Shown one piece after another: positions 22,150 through 33,003 of a stretch of DNA of 64,000 nucleotides. The DNA comes from Ichthyophis bannanicus (Eukaryota > Chordata > Amphibia > Gymnophiona > Ichthyophiidae). Made by a program: the position numbers and the translations under genes. The first letter of the stretch is position 1. Each line of letters opens with the position of its first letter. The stretch covers positions 399,857,440 through 399,921,439 of the forward strand of contig CM066039.1 of assembly GCA_033557465.1 (NCBI GenBank), given 5' to 3'. A model generated the notes under the pieces. The model made no database searches and was not told the origin of the DNA. It saw only the letters and a program-made list of their open reading frames with translations.

Positions 22150-22925
22150 TTACACGTTGAGTGAAAAAATATTTTCTTTTATTAGTCTTAATAGTTTACA
22201 CTGTAGCTTTATTGCATGTCCCCTAGTCTTTCTATATTCTGATAACATAAACAATCGATCTACGTTTCCTCCGTTCATTAATTTATAGACTTCTATCATA
22301 TCTCCCCTCAGCCGTCTCTTTTCCAGGTTAAAGAGCCCTAACCTTTTTAGCCTTTCTTCATAGGAATATCCTTCCATCCCCTTTACCATTTGGTGGCTCT
22401 TCTCTGAACCTTTTCTAAAATCGCTATATCCTTTTTAAGATACGGTGACCAGAATTGCACACAATATTCAAGGTGCGGTCTCACCATGGAACGATATAGA
22501 GGCATTATAATATCTTTTGTTTTATTTTCCATTCCTTTCCTTATCATACCTAGCATTCTATTTGCTCTCTTGGCCGCCGCTGCACACTGGGCCGAGGGTT
22601 TTAATATGGTATCCACAATGACGCCTAAATCTTTTTCCTGGGTGGTGGTTCCTAATGTGGAACCTTGCATCGTGTAACCATAGTTTGGGTTGTTCTTCCC
22701 TAGGTGCATAACCTTGCACTTGTCCACATTAAATTTCATCTGCCATTTTGATGCCCAGTCTTCCAATTTATCGACCCTCTTGCAATTTTTCACAATCCTC
22801 TTGGGTTTTAACAACTTTAAATAGTTTTGTGTCATCTGCAAATTTGATAACCTCACTCGTTATTCCACTTTCCAGGTCATTTATGAATATGTCAAAAAGC
22901 AGCGGACCCAGCACAGATCCCTGGG
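22150..22925 (-). pseudogene. CR1 ORF2 RT C-terminal part (copy 2)
   Basis: Reading minus: FADDTKLF-like start near 22850, KLEDWASKWQMKFNVDKCKVMHL, LGVIVDTILKPSAQCAAAAKRANRMLG, MPLYRSMVRPHLEYCVQFW and YEERLKRLGLFNLEKRRLRGDMIEVYKLMNG. These are CR1 RT thumb and C-terminal blocks. Frameshifts near 22383 and 22785 break it. Confidence 0.8.
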
Positions 22926-22929
22926 GTAC

Positions 22930-24308
22930 TGTCACACCCTGCTCGGCCAGCAGTGTAGTATACTGGTTGGGCTACAGGGGGACCTTTTATTGAAAGGATT
23001 GTAGTTGGGCTCCTTTGCAATAAGGTAATTGAGACCCGAGTGGTAAGGTCAAATCAAGGTTTTATTTCCCCTCCCGGGGTTTGGATTATAACACAGGTAA
23101 CAAAAGAAAAAAAGCCATATACTCTGGCAAAAAGGATAAAGTAAATTCTTGTGCTTTTAAACAGGCAGTTAATTCACTTCCAGCATTGTATATCTTCAGC
23201 ACAATGAAATTCTATCATTTATCATAGCCAATGTACAGTCCATCTGGTAGTCAGATAATTCAGGCTCTGGCGGATCAATTATCATTGATTCAATCTGACT
23301 ATCATCTGCATAACATTGCTGCCTATAGAGTGTTGGCAGATTATTCTCCTCTGCCAGCTCCCTTGACCTCCCTACTATTTCCTCCAGCAGGTAAGGGTCA
23401 GAGTCACCATATCTTGGCATACAATTCCAATAAGACTTACGTCCTTTATAACTTCTAGGTGAAAAAGACTTGTAAGCAGCTTTACCTTGGTTAATTAGCC
23501 CAGCTTCTGGGTTCGAGGCAGGAGAAAAGCTATGCACAGCTTCATTCAGTCGGGGTTTAAACCTCAGAGGCTTTTCTCTATGCTTAGGCTGTTTGTCACC
23601 CTCTTCCAACATACAGATGTCTGGCACCTTATATTCTTTCCTTCTTGAAGCCTGTAATTGCTTTCCAGTTATTCTAACTGGTACTTTCTCCTTATAAATG
23701 CCTTCACGATAAGGTATATGTTTGGAGGCTTGGTTAAAAGGGTTTTGAGCCTTTCTCCTCCAATTAAGACTATCAGCTGTTATCTGCCTTTCTCTTTCAC
23801 ATTCAGAATCAAAGTCATTCACATCAGTTTTCCTACCAGCCCAAAGCAGACGTTGCTTCCCAGATTCCAACCTCAGCTTACACTCAGTGTCTAGCTGGTT
23901 CTCATTCAGCACGTATCTCCTGCTTCCAGTTACTGGTTTCACTGAATCTTCCACACTGCTTTCTCTGGAGTTACCGGAGCTACCAAAGCCAAAGTCAGAA
24001 CTCCTTCTCCAGCTACAGCTGTTGCTCCTCCTATTGCTCGTCCTACAGCTACCACTATTCTCTAATGAACGTCCCTTATACGTTTGCTGAGGCTCTACTC
24101 CAGCCCTTCCCCCTCCCAGGTGAGAGCTATTAGAGCTAAGAGCTGGGGAATGCCTATCAGCTGTGCAGGGTTCCTTCCCTCGTGGCTGGGAATGTTTATG
24201 TTGCTCTTGGCAACTGGGTGTCCTGATATCTTCCTTCCTGCTAGAAACAGCCCTATTACTCATAGGGTCCTCTGCTTTCCTATCACAGGATATCTTTTCC
24301 CCATTACA
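22930..24308 (-). mobile_element. solo LTR, Gypsy family E
   Basis: In minus orientation it starts TGTAATGGGGAAAAG (24308) and ends GGGTGTGACA (22930), flanked by GTAC at 22926-22929 and 24309-24312. The CR1 sequence is continuous once it is removed. Length 1379 bp. AATAAA in minus orientation lies near 23060, after the coding frame. Confidence 0.85.
23196..24308 (-). CDS. LTR-encoded acidic-tail protein, family E (open)
   Basis: The frame opens at the first LTR codon (TGT; CNGEKISCDRKAEDPMSN) and continues about 370 codons without a stop. It has an Arg/Ser/Gly-rich first half and a Lys/Arg-rich centre (RITGKQLQASRRKEYKVPD), then ends SQIESMIIDPPEPELSDYQM-DCT and a final DRISLC. The tail is closest to family B (...IESLC). 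Charged and probably disordered; no catalytic motif recognised. The frame is intact, unlike the D and F copies. Its role in the element is unknown; candidates are an integrase substitute, a nucleic-acid-binding Pol extension or an accessory protein. Confidence 0.65.
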   Translation of the reverse strand, partial: CNGEKISCDRKAEDPMSNRAVSSRKEDIRTPSCQEQHKHSQPRGKEPCTADRHSPALSSNSSHLGGGRAGVEPQQTYKGRSLENSGSCRTSNRRSNSCSWRRSSDFGFGSSGNSRESSVEDSVKPVTGSRRYVLNENQLDTECKLRLESGKQRLLWAGRKTDVNDFDSECERERQITADSLNWRRKAQNPFNQASKHIPYREGIYKEKVPVRITGKQLQASRRKEYKVPDICMLEEGDKQPKHREKPLRFKPRLNEAVHSFSPASNPEAGLINQGKAAYKSFSPRSYKGRKSYWNCMPRYGDSDPYLLEEIVGRSRELAEENNLPTLYRQQCYADDSQIESMIIDPPEPELSDYQMDCTLAMINDRISLC

Positions 24309-24666
24309 GTACACCACTATTCACCTTTCTCCATTAGGAAAATTGGCCATTTAGCCCTACCCTCTGCTTTCTATCTTTTAACCAGTTCCTGATCCACAAT
24401 AGTACACTGCCTCCTATCCCATGACTCTTTAGTTTTGCCAAACGTCTCTGATGAGGGACCTTGTCAAAGGCTTTCTGAAAGTCCAGATACACAATATCAA
24501 CCGACTCACCTTTGTCCACCTGTTTATTCACTCCTTCAAAAAAACATAACAGATTAGTAAGACAAGATCTTTCTTGTCTAAAGCCATGTTGGCTGTCTCC
24601 CATTAGGTTGTGACTATCTACATGCTGAGTAATTTTATTCTTTATGATGGTTTCTACCATTTTTCC

Positions 24667-25106
24667 TATAAATTAATGAACGGAGTGGAACGGGTAAACG
24701 TAGATAGATTGTTTACCTTATCAGAATATAGAAAGACTAGGGGACATGCAATGAAGCTACAGGGTAAACTATTTAAGACTAATAAAAGAAAATATTTTTT
24801 CACTCAACGTGTAATCAAACTCTGGAATTTGTTACCGGAGGATGTAGTAAAGGCTGTTAGTGTAGCTGGGTTTAAAAAAGGTTTGGACAAGTTCCTGGAG
24901 GAAAGGTCCATAAACCATTATTAAGAAGGGACCCAGGATATCAATGCTTGAACCAATACAAGCATTGTGGAACCTGTGTCCCTTGGGGAAACTGCTAGGT
25001 ACGTATGACCTAGATTGGCCACTGTTGGAAACAGAATACTGGGCTTGATGGACCTTGGTCTGACCCAGTATGGCATATCTTATGTTCTTATGTTATGTTC
25101 TTATGT
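24667..25106 (+). mobile_element. 5'-truncated CR1 inserted in opposite orientation
   Basis: A plus-strand CR1 3' end: the frame reads [41 protein letters not shown] and [13 protein letters not shown] to a stop at 24924. The untranslated end follows, with GGCTTGATGGACC, TGACCCAGTATGGC and a duplicated TTATGTTCTTATG. It lies within minus-strand CR1 copy 2, so the two form a partial inverted repeat with 22150-22390. Confidence 0.8.
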
Positions 25107-25908
25107 ACTGACGTCAGGCTCACCGGTCTGTAGTTTCCCGGATCACCCCTGGAACCCTTTTTAAAAATTGGTGTTACATTGGCGATCCTCCAATCTTCAG
25201 GTATTAGAGATGATTTTAATGATAGTTCACAGATTACTGATAGCAGGTCTGCAATCTCATATTTCAGTTCTTTCAACACCCTTGGATGTATACCATCCGG
25301 CCCAGGTGATTTGCTACTCTTCAGTTTATCTAACAGTTGTAAGACATCTTCCCGATGTATCGATATTTCCTTCAATTCTTCCGCACCTTTAAATACCACT
25401 TCAGTCATGGGTAACATCCCTACATCTTCCTCAGTAAAGACCGAAGCAAAGAATTCATTCAGTCTCTCCGCTATCGCCTTGTCGCCTCTTAGTGCTCCTT
25501 TAACCCCTTTATCATCTAATGGACCAACTGACTCTCTCACAGGTTTTTTGCTACGAATGTACTTGAAAAGGTCTTTATTTCACATTTTTGCTTCCGCAGC
25601 AAGCTTCTTCTCAAATTCTCTCTTTGCCTGCCTTATCAGTGCCTTGCATTTGACTTGCCAGTGCTTGTGCTGTTTCCAGGTTTCGTCGTTTGGCTCTTTT
25701 TTCCATTTCCTGAAAGATGCTTTTTTGGCAACAACAGCCTCTCTGACCTCACCTTTAAACCATGCTGACAGTTTTTTGGACTTCCTTCCACTTTTCTTAA
25801 AGCGTGGAATACAGCTGGTCTGGGCTTCCAAGATAGTATTTTTCAACAACACCCAAGCTTGATGTACGTCTTTAACCTTTGCAACTGCTCCTTTTAGTTT
25901 TTTCTTAA

Positions 25909-26094
25909 GCGTAGTTACTCACCTGTAACAGGTGTTCTCCAGGAGCAGCAGGAATCAGTCCTCACATATGGGTGACATCGGCGCCGACAGAGCCCTCGCG
26001 GAGCAATTTTCCCCAGCTTTCAAAGAAAGCCTTTGGGAATTGCAGCGCGCATGCGCGGTCCTCTTCCCACCCAAGGGTGCCATCTTGCTCAGTC
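25909..26094. repeat. DIRS left inverted terminal repeat
   Basis: It begins GCGTAGTTACTCACCTGTAA, an extension of about 27 nt absent from the right repeat, and then matches the reverse complement of 31521-31685 with a handful of mismatches. The outer part carries a small palindrome CACCTGTAACAGGTG. Confidence 0.85.
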
Positions 26095-26175
26095 AGATGA
26101 CATAGCTAAAAGACAGCAAAAATTAGCAAAAAACGAAAGCATAAAACTGCAACTCCAAGGGGAGGAGGGAGGGTT

Positions 26176-26262
26176 GTGAGGACTGATTCCTGCTGCTCCT
26201 GGAGAACACCTGTTACTACGCTTTCTCCAGGACCAAGCAGGAAGTCAGTCCTCACATATGGG
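26176..26262. repeat. DIRS internal complementary region
   Basis: The left half (26176-26220) is complementary to the outer left terminal repeat (GGAGAACACCTGTTACTACGC end). The right half (26221-26262) is complementary to the outer right terminal repeat (TTTCTCCAGGACCAAGCAGG start). The two element ends are therefore represented back to back, as expected of the template thought to align both ends in DIRS circle formation. It lies beyond the 3' end of the recombinase gene. Confidence 0.85.
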
Positions 26263-26400
26263 ACTCCCAAGCTTAAGGCTACCGGAGACCCCAAGCATAA
26301 AAATGAGCTCCCTCTAGCTCAGCAGCACAGAAGGAAGGAATCTTCTCTGAATACGTCTCCAACCGGTAGCCCAACATCCGGGATGGAGGGTAGGAGTTGC

Positions 26401-27480
26401 CTATACCTCGAAGAGGTTACGGAGGACTGCCTGTCCGAAAGCACTGTCCCTGCGGGACTCCCTCTCCAGGCAGTAATGGGCTGCAAAAGTCTGGCTTGAA
26501 GACCAAGTAGCGGCCCGGCAGATGTCTGCCAATGGAACAGAGCGGAGGTAAGCCACTGACGTAGCCTTCACCCGAACACGATGAGCGGTGACTCTACCTT
26601 CCAGCACGAGGTCCGCAGCCTCGTAAGCCCAAGCGATGCAATCCGCAATCCAGATGGACAGAGTATGCTTGGAGACAGGGAGCCCCAACTTGTTGGGGTC
26701 ATAAGACACGAAGAGCTGAACAGCCTTTCGGTGCTCCCGCGTACGATCAAGGTAGAAGTTCAGCGCCCTCCTACAGTCCAGGGTATGCAGGACCATTTCA
26801 GCTCGGCTGGAGTGTGGCCTGGGAAAGTAGGTTGGAAGTACCACCTCCTGGTTGATGTGAAAAGGGGAAACCACTTTGGGAAGAAATTTAGGGTGAGTCT
26901 GTAGGACTACCCGGTTCTTGTAGAACCTAGTGTAAGGAGGATCAGATACTAGGGCCTGTAGCTCACTAATGCGTCTAGCAGAAGTGAGGGCCACCAAGAA
27001 CAAGGTTTTCCAGGAAAGAAAACGAAGAGGATAGGTAGCCATAGGCTCAAAAGGCGGACAGGTAAGCCGCTGTAAAACCACATTGAGATCCCAGTTCGGG
27101 GCTGGTGGGCGCAAAGGTGGTTTAAGGAGAAGGAGGCCTCTGAGAAAACGAGCCACCAGAGGGTGGCTGGAAAGAAGTCCACCATCCACCGGCACGTGAT
27201 GCGCAGAAATAGCACTGAGGTGGACCTTGACCGAGTTGGACTTGAGGCCAAGATTAGAAAGAGAAAGCAAGTACTGCAAGACCACTGATGCCGAACAGGA
27301 GTAGGGGTCTTGAGACTGCTGAGTACACCAGACGGAGAACCGACGCCACTTAAGAGCGTAGGACTTCCGGGTGGAAGGCCTCCTGGAGGCCAAGACGACC
27401 TCTTCCACATCTGGAGGCAGCTGGAGAGGAGCAAGGACTACCCTTTCAGCAGCCAGGCCATCAGATGAAGGGACCGGAGG
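26401..27480 (-). CDS. DIRS tyrosine recombinase
   Basis: The recombinase integrates the DIRS circle. The minus frame is open from 28377 to 26401; sequence right of about 27480 overlaps pol in another frame and its true start is unclear. Domain landmarks: SRRPSTRKSYALKWRRFSVW at the N-terminal arm-binding part, then FLVALTSARRISELQAL (first catalytic Arg), VTAHRVRVKATSVAY (His-x-x-Arg pair) and ATWSSSQTFAAHYC (catalytic Tyr). The R-H-R-Y tetrad is therefore visible and the frame is intact. It ends LRNLFEV. It overlaps the end of RT-RNase H, a common DIRS layout. Confidence 0.85.
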   Translation of the reverse strand, partial: PPVPSSDGLAAERVVLAPLQLPPDVEEVVLASRRPSTRKSYALKWRRFSVWCTQQSQDPYSCSASVVLQYLLSLSNLGLKSNSVKVHLSAISAHHVPVDGGLLSSHPLVARFLRGLLLLKPPLRPPAPNWDLNVVLQRLTCPPFEPMATYPLRFLSWKTLFLVALTSARRISELQALVSDPPYTRFYKNRVVLQTHPKFLPKVVSPFHINQEVVLPTYFPRPHSSRAEMVLHTLDCRRALNFYLDRTREHRKAVQLFVSYDPNKLGLPVSKHTLSIWIADCIAWAYEAADLVLEGRVTAHRVRVKATSVAYLRSVPLADICRAATWSSSQTFAAHYCLERESRRDSAFGQAVLRNLFEV

Positions 27481-29350
27481 TTGGGGTGCAAGAGCGTCCC
27501 CCGATCCTGCGAGAGGAGATCGGGCTGAAACCCCAGAGGAAGAGGGGTGTCCACCGCTAGCTGCATCAGAAGCGGGAACCAAGGTTGCCTCGGCCACCGA
27601 GGAGCCACTAGGATCATCGAAGCCTTGTCTCTGAGAACTTTGAAGAGTGTCCGAGACACCAGAGGCATGGGTGGAAAGGCATACAAGAGGCCTGTGGACC
27701 ATGGAATCAGAAAGGCATCCACCGCTACCCGGAGAGGATGCGGCTGTCGAGAGCAGAATCTGGGAAGCTGCCAGTTCATAGGACTGGCGAACAGATCCAT
27801 GGTGGGGAGGCCCCACCGTAGAAAGATCCGCTGAACCACAAGCGGATCCAACCTCCACTCGTACTGCTGGAGGACCCTGCTCAGTTTGTCTGCCAGGTAG
27901 TTTTCTTGACCCGGGAGATAGACAGCTTTGAGGACGATGTTGCGGTGGACGGCCCAAGAGCAGAGCTTCTGTGCTTCCTGACAGAGAAGGAAGGAGCCGG
28001 TTCCGCCTTGCTTGTTCACATAGAACATGGCAACCTGATTGTCTGTCTGGACAAGTACTGATTGGTGAGAAATCAGGTGAGAGAAGGCTTTGAGCGCTAG
28101 GCGGATGGCTCTGAGCTCCAGGAAGTTGATCTGCTGAGCGGACTCCCAAGGAGTCCAGAGACCCTGAGTACAAGTCCCTTGGCAATGTGCTCCCCAGCCC
28201 TGGAGAGAAGCATCGGTCGTCAGGACCTGAGAATGCGCAGGAGTCTGAAAGGTCACTCCGAGCACTAGGTTCGGCAGGTGAAGCCACCATCGCAGAGAGG
28301 AGACCAGCTGGTCGGAGATCCGTACGGAGACCGCTAGGCTCCCAGTGGCCTGATGCCATTGATTGCGAAGGCACCATTGAGCAGGCCGCATGTTCAGGCG
28401 GGCATAGGGGGTTACATGGACCGTGGAAGCCATATGGCCGAGCAGTCTCAGAAATTGCCTGGCCGAGACCAGGGAATTACTGTGAAAGCGGCTGGCGAGA
28501 TCCATGAGCCTTTGGGCCCTGTCTAGAGGCAGGAAGGCCCGCGCTTGAAGAGTGTCCAACCGGGCACCGATGAATTCTAGATCTTGAGAGGGGAGCAAAG
28601 TGGACTTTGCGAAGTTTATGACAAATCCCAAGTGCTGGAGCAGAGCTACTGTGCGATGAGTAGCCTGAGTGGCTTCTTGGGCAGACTGGGCCCTGATGAG
28701 CCAGTCGTCCAGGTATGGGAACACAAAGAGACCCTGAAGCCTCAGATAGGCCGCCACCACTGCTAGGCATTTGGTGAACACTCTGGGGGCGGAGGATAGG
28801 CCGAAAGGCAGTACTCTGTACTGGTAATGGCGTCCGTCCACCACAAACCTTAGGTATTGTCTGTGGTCTGGATGAATAAGGATATGAGTATACGCATCCT
28901 TCAGATCTAAGGAGCATAGCCAGTTTCCCTGCTGGAGGTAGGGCAGCAGGATTCCAAGGGGTAAGCATTTTGAACTTTTCCTTTGCAAGGAACTTGTTGA
29001 GGTTGCGCAAGTCCAGGATGGGTCTGAGGCCTCCTGTTCTTTTTGGAACCAGGAAGTACCTGGAGTAAAACCCTTGACCCTTCAGGTGGTGGGGCACCGG
29101 TTCCACGGCTCGGTCCTGAACAAGACTTGCTAACTCCTGAAGGAGTAAGTCCCTATGCAGAGGGAGTCTGGAAGGCTCCCCTGGAAAGTAGGAGGGAGGC
29201 ACCTGGTGAAAATGAAGAAGATAGCCCTTTTGAACTATCTGAAGCACCCAGGTATCTGTGGTGATGTTGGACCACCTGTGGGCAAAGTGGACCAGCCGGC
29301 CTCCTGTGCTGAGAGAAACCAGCTGAGGGGGAGAGGCTATGCTGAGAGAG
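27438..29350 (-). pseudogene. DIRS reverse transcriptase-RNase H (one frameshift)
   Basis: Reading minus, the N-terminal RT part has GYLLHFHQVPPSYF, LVQDRAVEPVPHH and GFYSRYFLVPKRTGGLRPILD (fingers, in the frame 28477-29727). The frame then changes within a short C run near 28960, and the palm continues LCSLDLKDAYTHILIHP (first catalytic Asp), YRVLPFGLSSAPRVF and VFPYLDDWLIRA (YLDD box). RNase H follows with LTTDASLQGWGAH, FLELRAIRLAL and VQTDNQVAMFYVNKQGG. The one-base insertion near 28960 is the only clear lesion in pol. The end overlaps the recombinase frame. Confidence 0.85.
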
Positions 29351-31276
29351 TCAAAAACCCCCACCCTGCTGAGCAGGGGCCGGTGGTGCAGGCTTGGGGG
29401 CTTGCTGCCTACGGGACCCATTACCCCGTCCCTTGGCCTGCTTTCCCTGTGGGGGAGCTGGGGAGGCCTGATACTGAGGGTAGTATTTATAGGCAGCCGC
29501 CTTCCTCGGGTAAAAGGGCTTTTTCCCCGAGGCCTTCTTCTTTTGAGAAGGGGCAGAGGTTTTCCTCGAGAGACGAGTTCTGGTGAGAGTCTCTGTCTCG
29601 ATTTGTGCAGCCTTTTCATCCATGGGTTTGCCAAAGAGGTTGTCACCTCGGCAGGGGATATCGACCAACTTGTCCTGCACCCAGGGCTCGAGGTCGGACG
29701 ACTGGAGCCAAGCCTGGCGGCGTCCACCGATGCCGGCAGCGGCTACTCAAGCCGAAGCCTCAAAACCATCATAGGCTGCTCGAGAAATAAACTTGGAGCA
29801 CTCCCGAATACCAGTAGACAAGGATTGGAACCTCTGCAAAGGTTCATTGGAGAGACCAGCAGAGAACCCGGCTATTTCTTTAGCCAGGTCTCGGAGATAC
29901 ATGCCCATTTAGAGCTGGTACGTCTGGACTCGACAAGCAAGCATAGAGCCCTGGAAACACTTCCTACCGAGGGCATCCAGGCTTCGGGCTTCCCTACCAG
30001 GGGGCACCGAGGAGTGCATCTTCTGACTCTTCAGTCTATGCATGGCCGATTCCACCACCATGGAATGGTGTGGTAGTTGTGCCTTTTGGAACCCGGGGCT
30101 CTTGCGGACTCGATAAATGGAATCGACCCGCTTGCTCAATACCGGCGACGACGCCGGGCTCTCCCACATGCGGAAGAGAAGTCGTTCCAGCATGGGAGGA
30201 ACCGGTACAATAAAGGCCTCCTTCGGGGGAGAGTCATATTGGAGGGCATCGAGTTTTTCGACTCGAGGCTCCTCCTCGGGATCCGCAGGGAAGGCCAAGG
30301 CTTTGGCCATATCCCTCACGAAGTCCGAGAACCGGGTATCCTCTGGGGGGGACCGTCTCCGAGGTTCGGACTCGGGGGAGTCCGATGGGACACACCGAGT
30401 CCGAAAGGAACCAGGTGACTCTTCGTCCTCAGATTCCCAGGCCGACTCCTCGTCGGAGGAGTCGACCGGCTCCGGTCGGGCGGGCACTGAAGCCATCCGC
30501 CCCGATGCCGAGAGAGTCGGCGTCGACGACCTCGGTCCCGAACGGGAGGCCGAAGGAGACCGCGACCGAGGATCGACTCGAGCCCTCATGGACTCGAGGA
30601 TCGGCTCGGTCTCCGGGGTCGACTTGGAGGTCGACGTCCCGGCGGTCAGGGCAGAAGCGCCAGCGAGGCCAGCGATCAATGCCCGCTGCTGGTCCATGAA
30701 GGCAGCCAAGCTGACCTCCAAGGCCGTCAACCTGAGTCCGAGCTCAGGAGACCCAGCAGCCCCCGACTCGGGCCCCGACGGCGTCGGGCCCGACGTCGGG
30801 TCCTTCGGAGGAGAGTCTACGAGGACAACAGTACTCACGTGAGCGGGCAAGTCCTCCTCGAGTCGAGGATGTTTCGACGGCCTCTCCGACTCCAAGGACC
30901 CGGGACGGGAATCGGGGCTATGCGACCTGGCCCTCGAGGGACCAGGAGCGTCCACCGAACCCGCCCTCGCGGGTTTCTTCTTCCGATGATGATCCCGGGT
31001 AGGAGACCCCCTTTCAGAGGAACTTCGACGATGCTCAGGACCAGAGTCCCGAGACGTCGAAGCCTCTGACGAGGTCCGAGCCCAGCTGGAGTCAGAGAAT
31101 ATACGCTCCCGCTGGTGCTGCCGACTCCTCAATGCTTTTGAGGACATCTTGCCGCATGGCCCGCAGATCATGGAGTTATGATCCGGGCCTAGGCAGCGGA
31201 GGCAGAAGTCGTGAGTGTCTGTAAGAGACATAAGTTTCTTACAGAGGTCACACTTTTTGAAGCCACTGGCCGCCAT
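29351..31276 (-). pseudogene. DIRS Gag-like protein
   Basis: The start chosen is the Met of MAASGFKKCDLCKK, because a CxxC ... CxxC cluster (CDLC, CLRC, then CGPC) follows at once, as in the relics at 3188 and 3830. A long Ser/Pro/Arg/Asp-rich region leads to the conserved block with VPPMLERLLFRMWESP, YRVRKSPGFQKAQLP and PPGREARSLDALGRK. The frame stops at 29909 and again farther on, then continues in the same frame to 29351 with a basic, Pro/Gln-rich end. Gag in DIRS elements is poorly characterised; RNA binding by the Cys cluster is an inference. Confidence 0.75.
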
Positions 31277-31520
31277 AGGGGGAAAAAGGGCCCCTGCGAG
31301 GTCGAATGACCGGGCAGCCAGGGAAAAGAAAAAAGCTCGAAGTCTGTCACGAAGGACAAGAAAAACCGAAAAATAACGGACGGACACGTAACCGGCGTCG
31401 CGAGTCCGGGCGGGAAAAGAACCGGCGTCGAACCGAAGAAAAATAAAGAAAATAGAGAAAAATCATCTTTTCTGCGGGGGATTCACAGGCAACGTCTGTA
31501 GGGCTCCGCGGAAAAAAGAA

Positions 31521-31685
31521 GACTGAGCAAGATGGCACCCTTGGGCGGGAAGAGGACCGCGCATGCGCGCTGCAATTCCCAAAGGCTTTCTTTGAAAGCT
31601 GGGGAAAATTGCTCCGCGAGGGCTCCGTCGGCGCCGACGTCACCCATATGTGAGGACTGACTTCCTGCTTGGTCCTGGAGAAACT
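31521..31685. repeat. DIRS right inverted terminal repeat
   Basis: It runs from GACTGAGCAAGATGGCACCC to TCCTGGAGAAACT and is the reverse complement of 25928-26094 with few mismatches. The same end type occurs in older form at 3401-4221. Confidence 0.85.
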
Positions 31686-32262
31686 GTTTTCCTCATTTTA
31701 TCATAGTCTCCCTTTCGAAAGTTAAAAGGTAGTACTGTGGATTTCCTTACTATCCCTCCTCCACTAATTAAATCAAAGGCGATCATGCTATGATCACTAT
31801 TGCCAAGTGGCCCCAACACCCTTATCTCTTGCACTAGATCTCGTGTTCCACTAAGGACTAGGTCTAATATGGTTTCCCCTCTGGTTGGTTCATGAACCAG
31901 CTGCTCCAAGAAGCAGTCATTTATTTCATCTAGGAACTTTATCTCCCTAGCATGTCCTGCCGTGACACTGACCCAGTCGATACCGGGGTAATTGACATCA
32001 CCCATTATTATTACTGCGCTGTAACTTTTGTTAGCTTCCTTGATTTCTTTGAGCATTTCATCATCCATTTGGTCATTCTGGCCAGGTGCTCGATAGTACA
32101 CCCCCACTGCCATTGCCTTCCCCCTTTTATATGGAATTTCAATCCATATAGATTCTACAGCAGATTTTGTTTCCTGCAAAACTTTAATCCTTTCTGAGTC
32201 AATGCCCTCTCTAACATAGAGCACAACCCCTCCACCAATTTGATCAGCTCTATCATTGGGAG
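31686..32262 (-). pseudogene. CR1 endonuclease fragment (copy 2)
   Basis: The minus frame reads NDRADQIGGGVVLYVREGID, VGVYYRAPGQNDQMDDEML, VIIMGDVNYPGIDW, LVHEPTRGETILDLVLSGT and GNSDHSMIAFDL. These are the endonuclease blocks with the metal-binding MGD-N and the C-terminal SDH box. The N-terminal catalytic blocks are missing; the copy is 5'-truncated at the junction with Gypsy B. Confidence 0.8.
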
Positions 32263-33003
32263 CCCGCATGAGATCAGTACTGAGTCAAGCAGAAGGTCAG
32301 GTTAAAATACGCTGTGTGCATGGTGCATCCTCTTATTATCCGCTATATAGGCTCTCAGTAAAAGGATTGGGAACCCAAAAGGAGGTTCTGGTGGCCGTAG
32401 TCCCACGGCTCCCTCATGATATTGTCTTGGGGAGGGATTGGCCCCCATTTTGCAGAGGGATGGAGAAGGGCCTAAATGTTAAAACAGGCATGGTCTCCAC
32501 CAGGTCCCAGGCGGGAACCTCAGGAGTAAGGGTTGAACCATCTGAGGGGACAGAGGGACTTCCCAAAGAGAAGGAGGAACTCCCTGAGGATAGGGATGAA
32601 TCCCCAGAGAGTAAAGATGAATTGGTAAAGGGGATATCAGATAAGCTTCCTGCATGTAAGAAAACAATTAGTGCCCCTTCCAAGGAAGTTAGGAAAGGGA
32701 TAACCCAGCGGAGTGTTCCAGGGGTAGAGGCCCTAGCAGCGACTGTTCCTAGTCCCCTATTTGAAAAACCCCGAAACACTGGCCCACGGTCAAAGCCACA
32801 TGTGGGAGATGCGTCCCCAGTTAAACAAAAAATTGTCTTGCAATACTGCAGAGTCTTGGCTAAGGCACAAAGCCCGCAGAGAGCCTCATCCGCAGCTGCC
32901 GGCTACGATTTATTTAGTGCTGAAGACGGTATAGTTCCTAAAGGAGGAAAAGTATTGATAGACACGGGTTTGAAAATACAAATTCCTGTGGGCTGTTATG
33001 GCC
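32263..33003 (+). pseudogene. Gypsy B protease remainder and dUTPase 5' half
   Basis: Plus-strand coding resumes after the CR1 with VKIRCVHGASSYYPLY, GLGTQKEVLVAVVP and HDIVLGRDWPPF, the second protease block (ILGxDW type). After a Glu/Pro-rich spacer the dUTPase begins: AAAGYDLFSAEDGIVPKGGKV, with motif 1 (GYDLFS). Coding breaks at 33003, where LTR A starts after GGCC. The frame picks up at 39966 on the other side. Confidence 0.8.

Larger units (their letters stand above)
25909..31685 (-). mobile_element. full-length DIRS-like retrotransposon
   Basis: About 5.8 kb, minus strand. Gene order is gag (31276-29351), RT-RNase H (about 29350-27438) and tyrosine recombinase (about 27480-26401). It has long inverted terminal repeats (25928-26094 with 31521-31685) and an internal complementary region (26176-26262) next to the recombinase end. 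DIRS elements replicate through a circular intermediate integrated by the recombinase and make no target duplication; none is visible here. CR1 flanks resume on both sides. No methyltransferase domain is seen. gag has in-frame stops and RT has one frameshift, so this copy is inactive. Confidence 0.9.
21870..32262 (-). mobile_element. CR1 LINE copy 2, inserted in Gypsy B protease
   Basis: Minus-strand CR1 whose 3' end lies at 21870 (TTATGTTCTTATG seen in reverse) and whose endonuclease ends at about 32262. The order is C-terminus and RT (22150-22925), continuing at 24313-24666 and 25107-25908, then endonuclease (31686-32262). Inserts are solo LTR E (22930-24308), an oppositely oriented CR1 fragment (24667-25106) and a full-length DIRS (25909-31685). 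Element B protease coding stops on the left and resumes on the right. Confidence 0.85.

Noticed and set aside
27481..28377. Extended N-terminus of the DIRS recombinase frame
   Set aside because: This stretch overlaps RT-RNase H in another frame and shows no recombinase motif. The recognisable domain begins near 27470.
30117..31069. Plus-strand Ser/Arg/Glu-rich frames of 100-240 codons
   Set aside because: These are antisense to DIRS gag, whose GC-rich spacer keeps several frames open. No independent signature.
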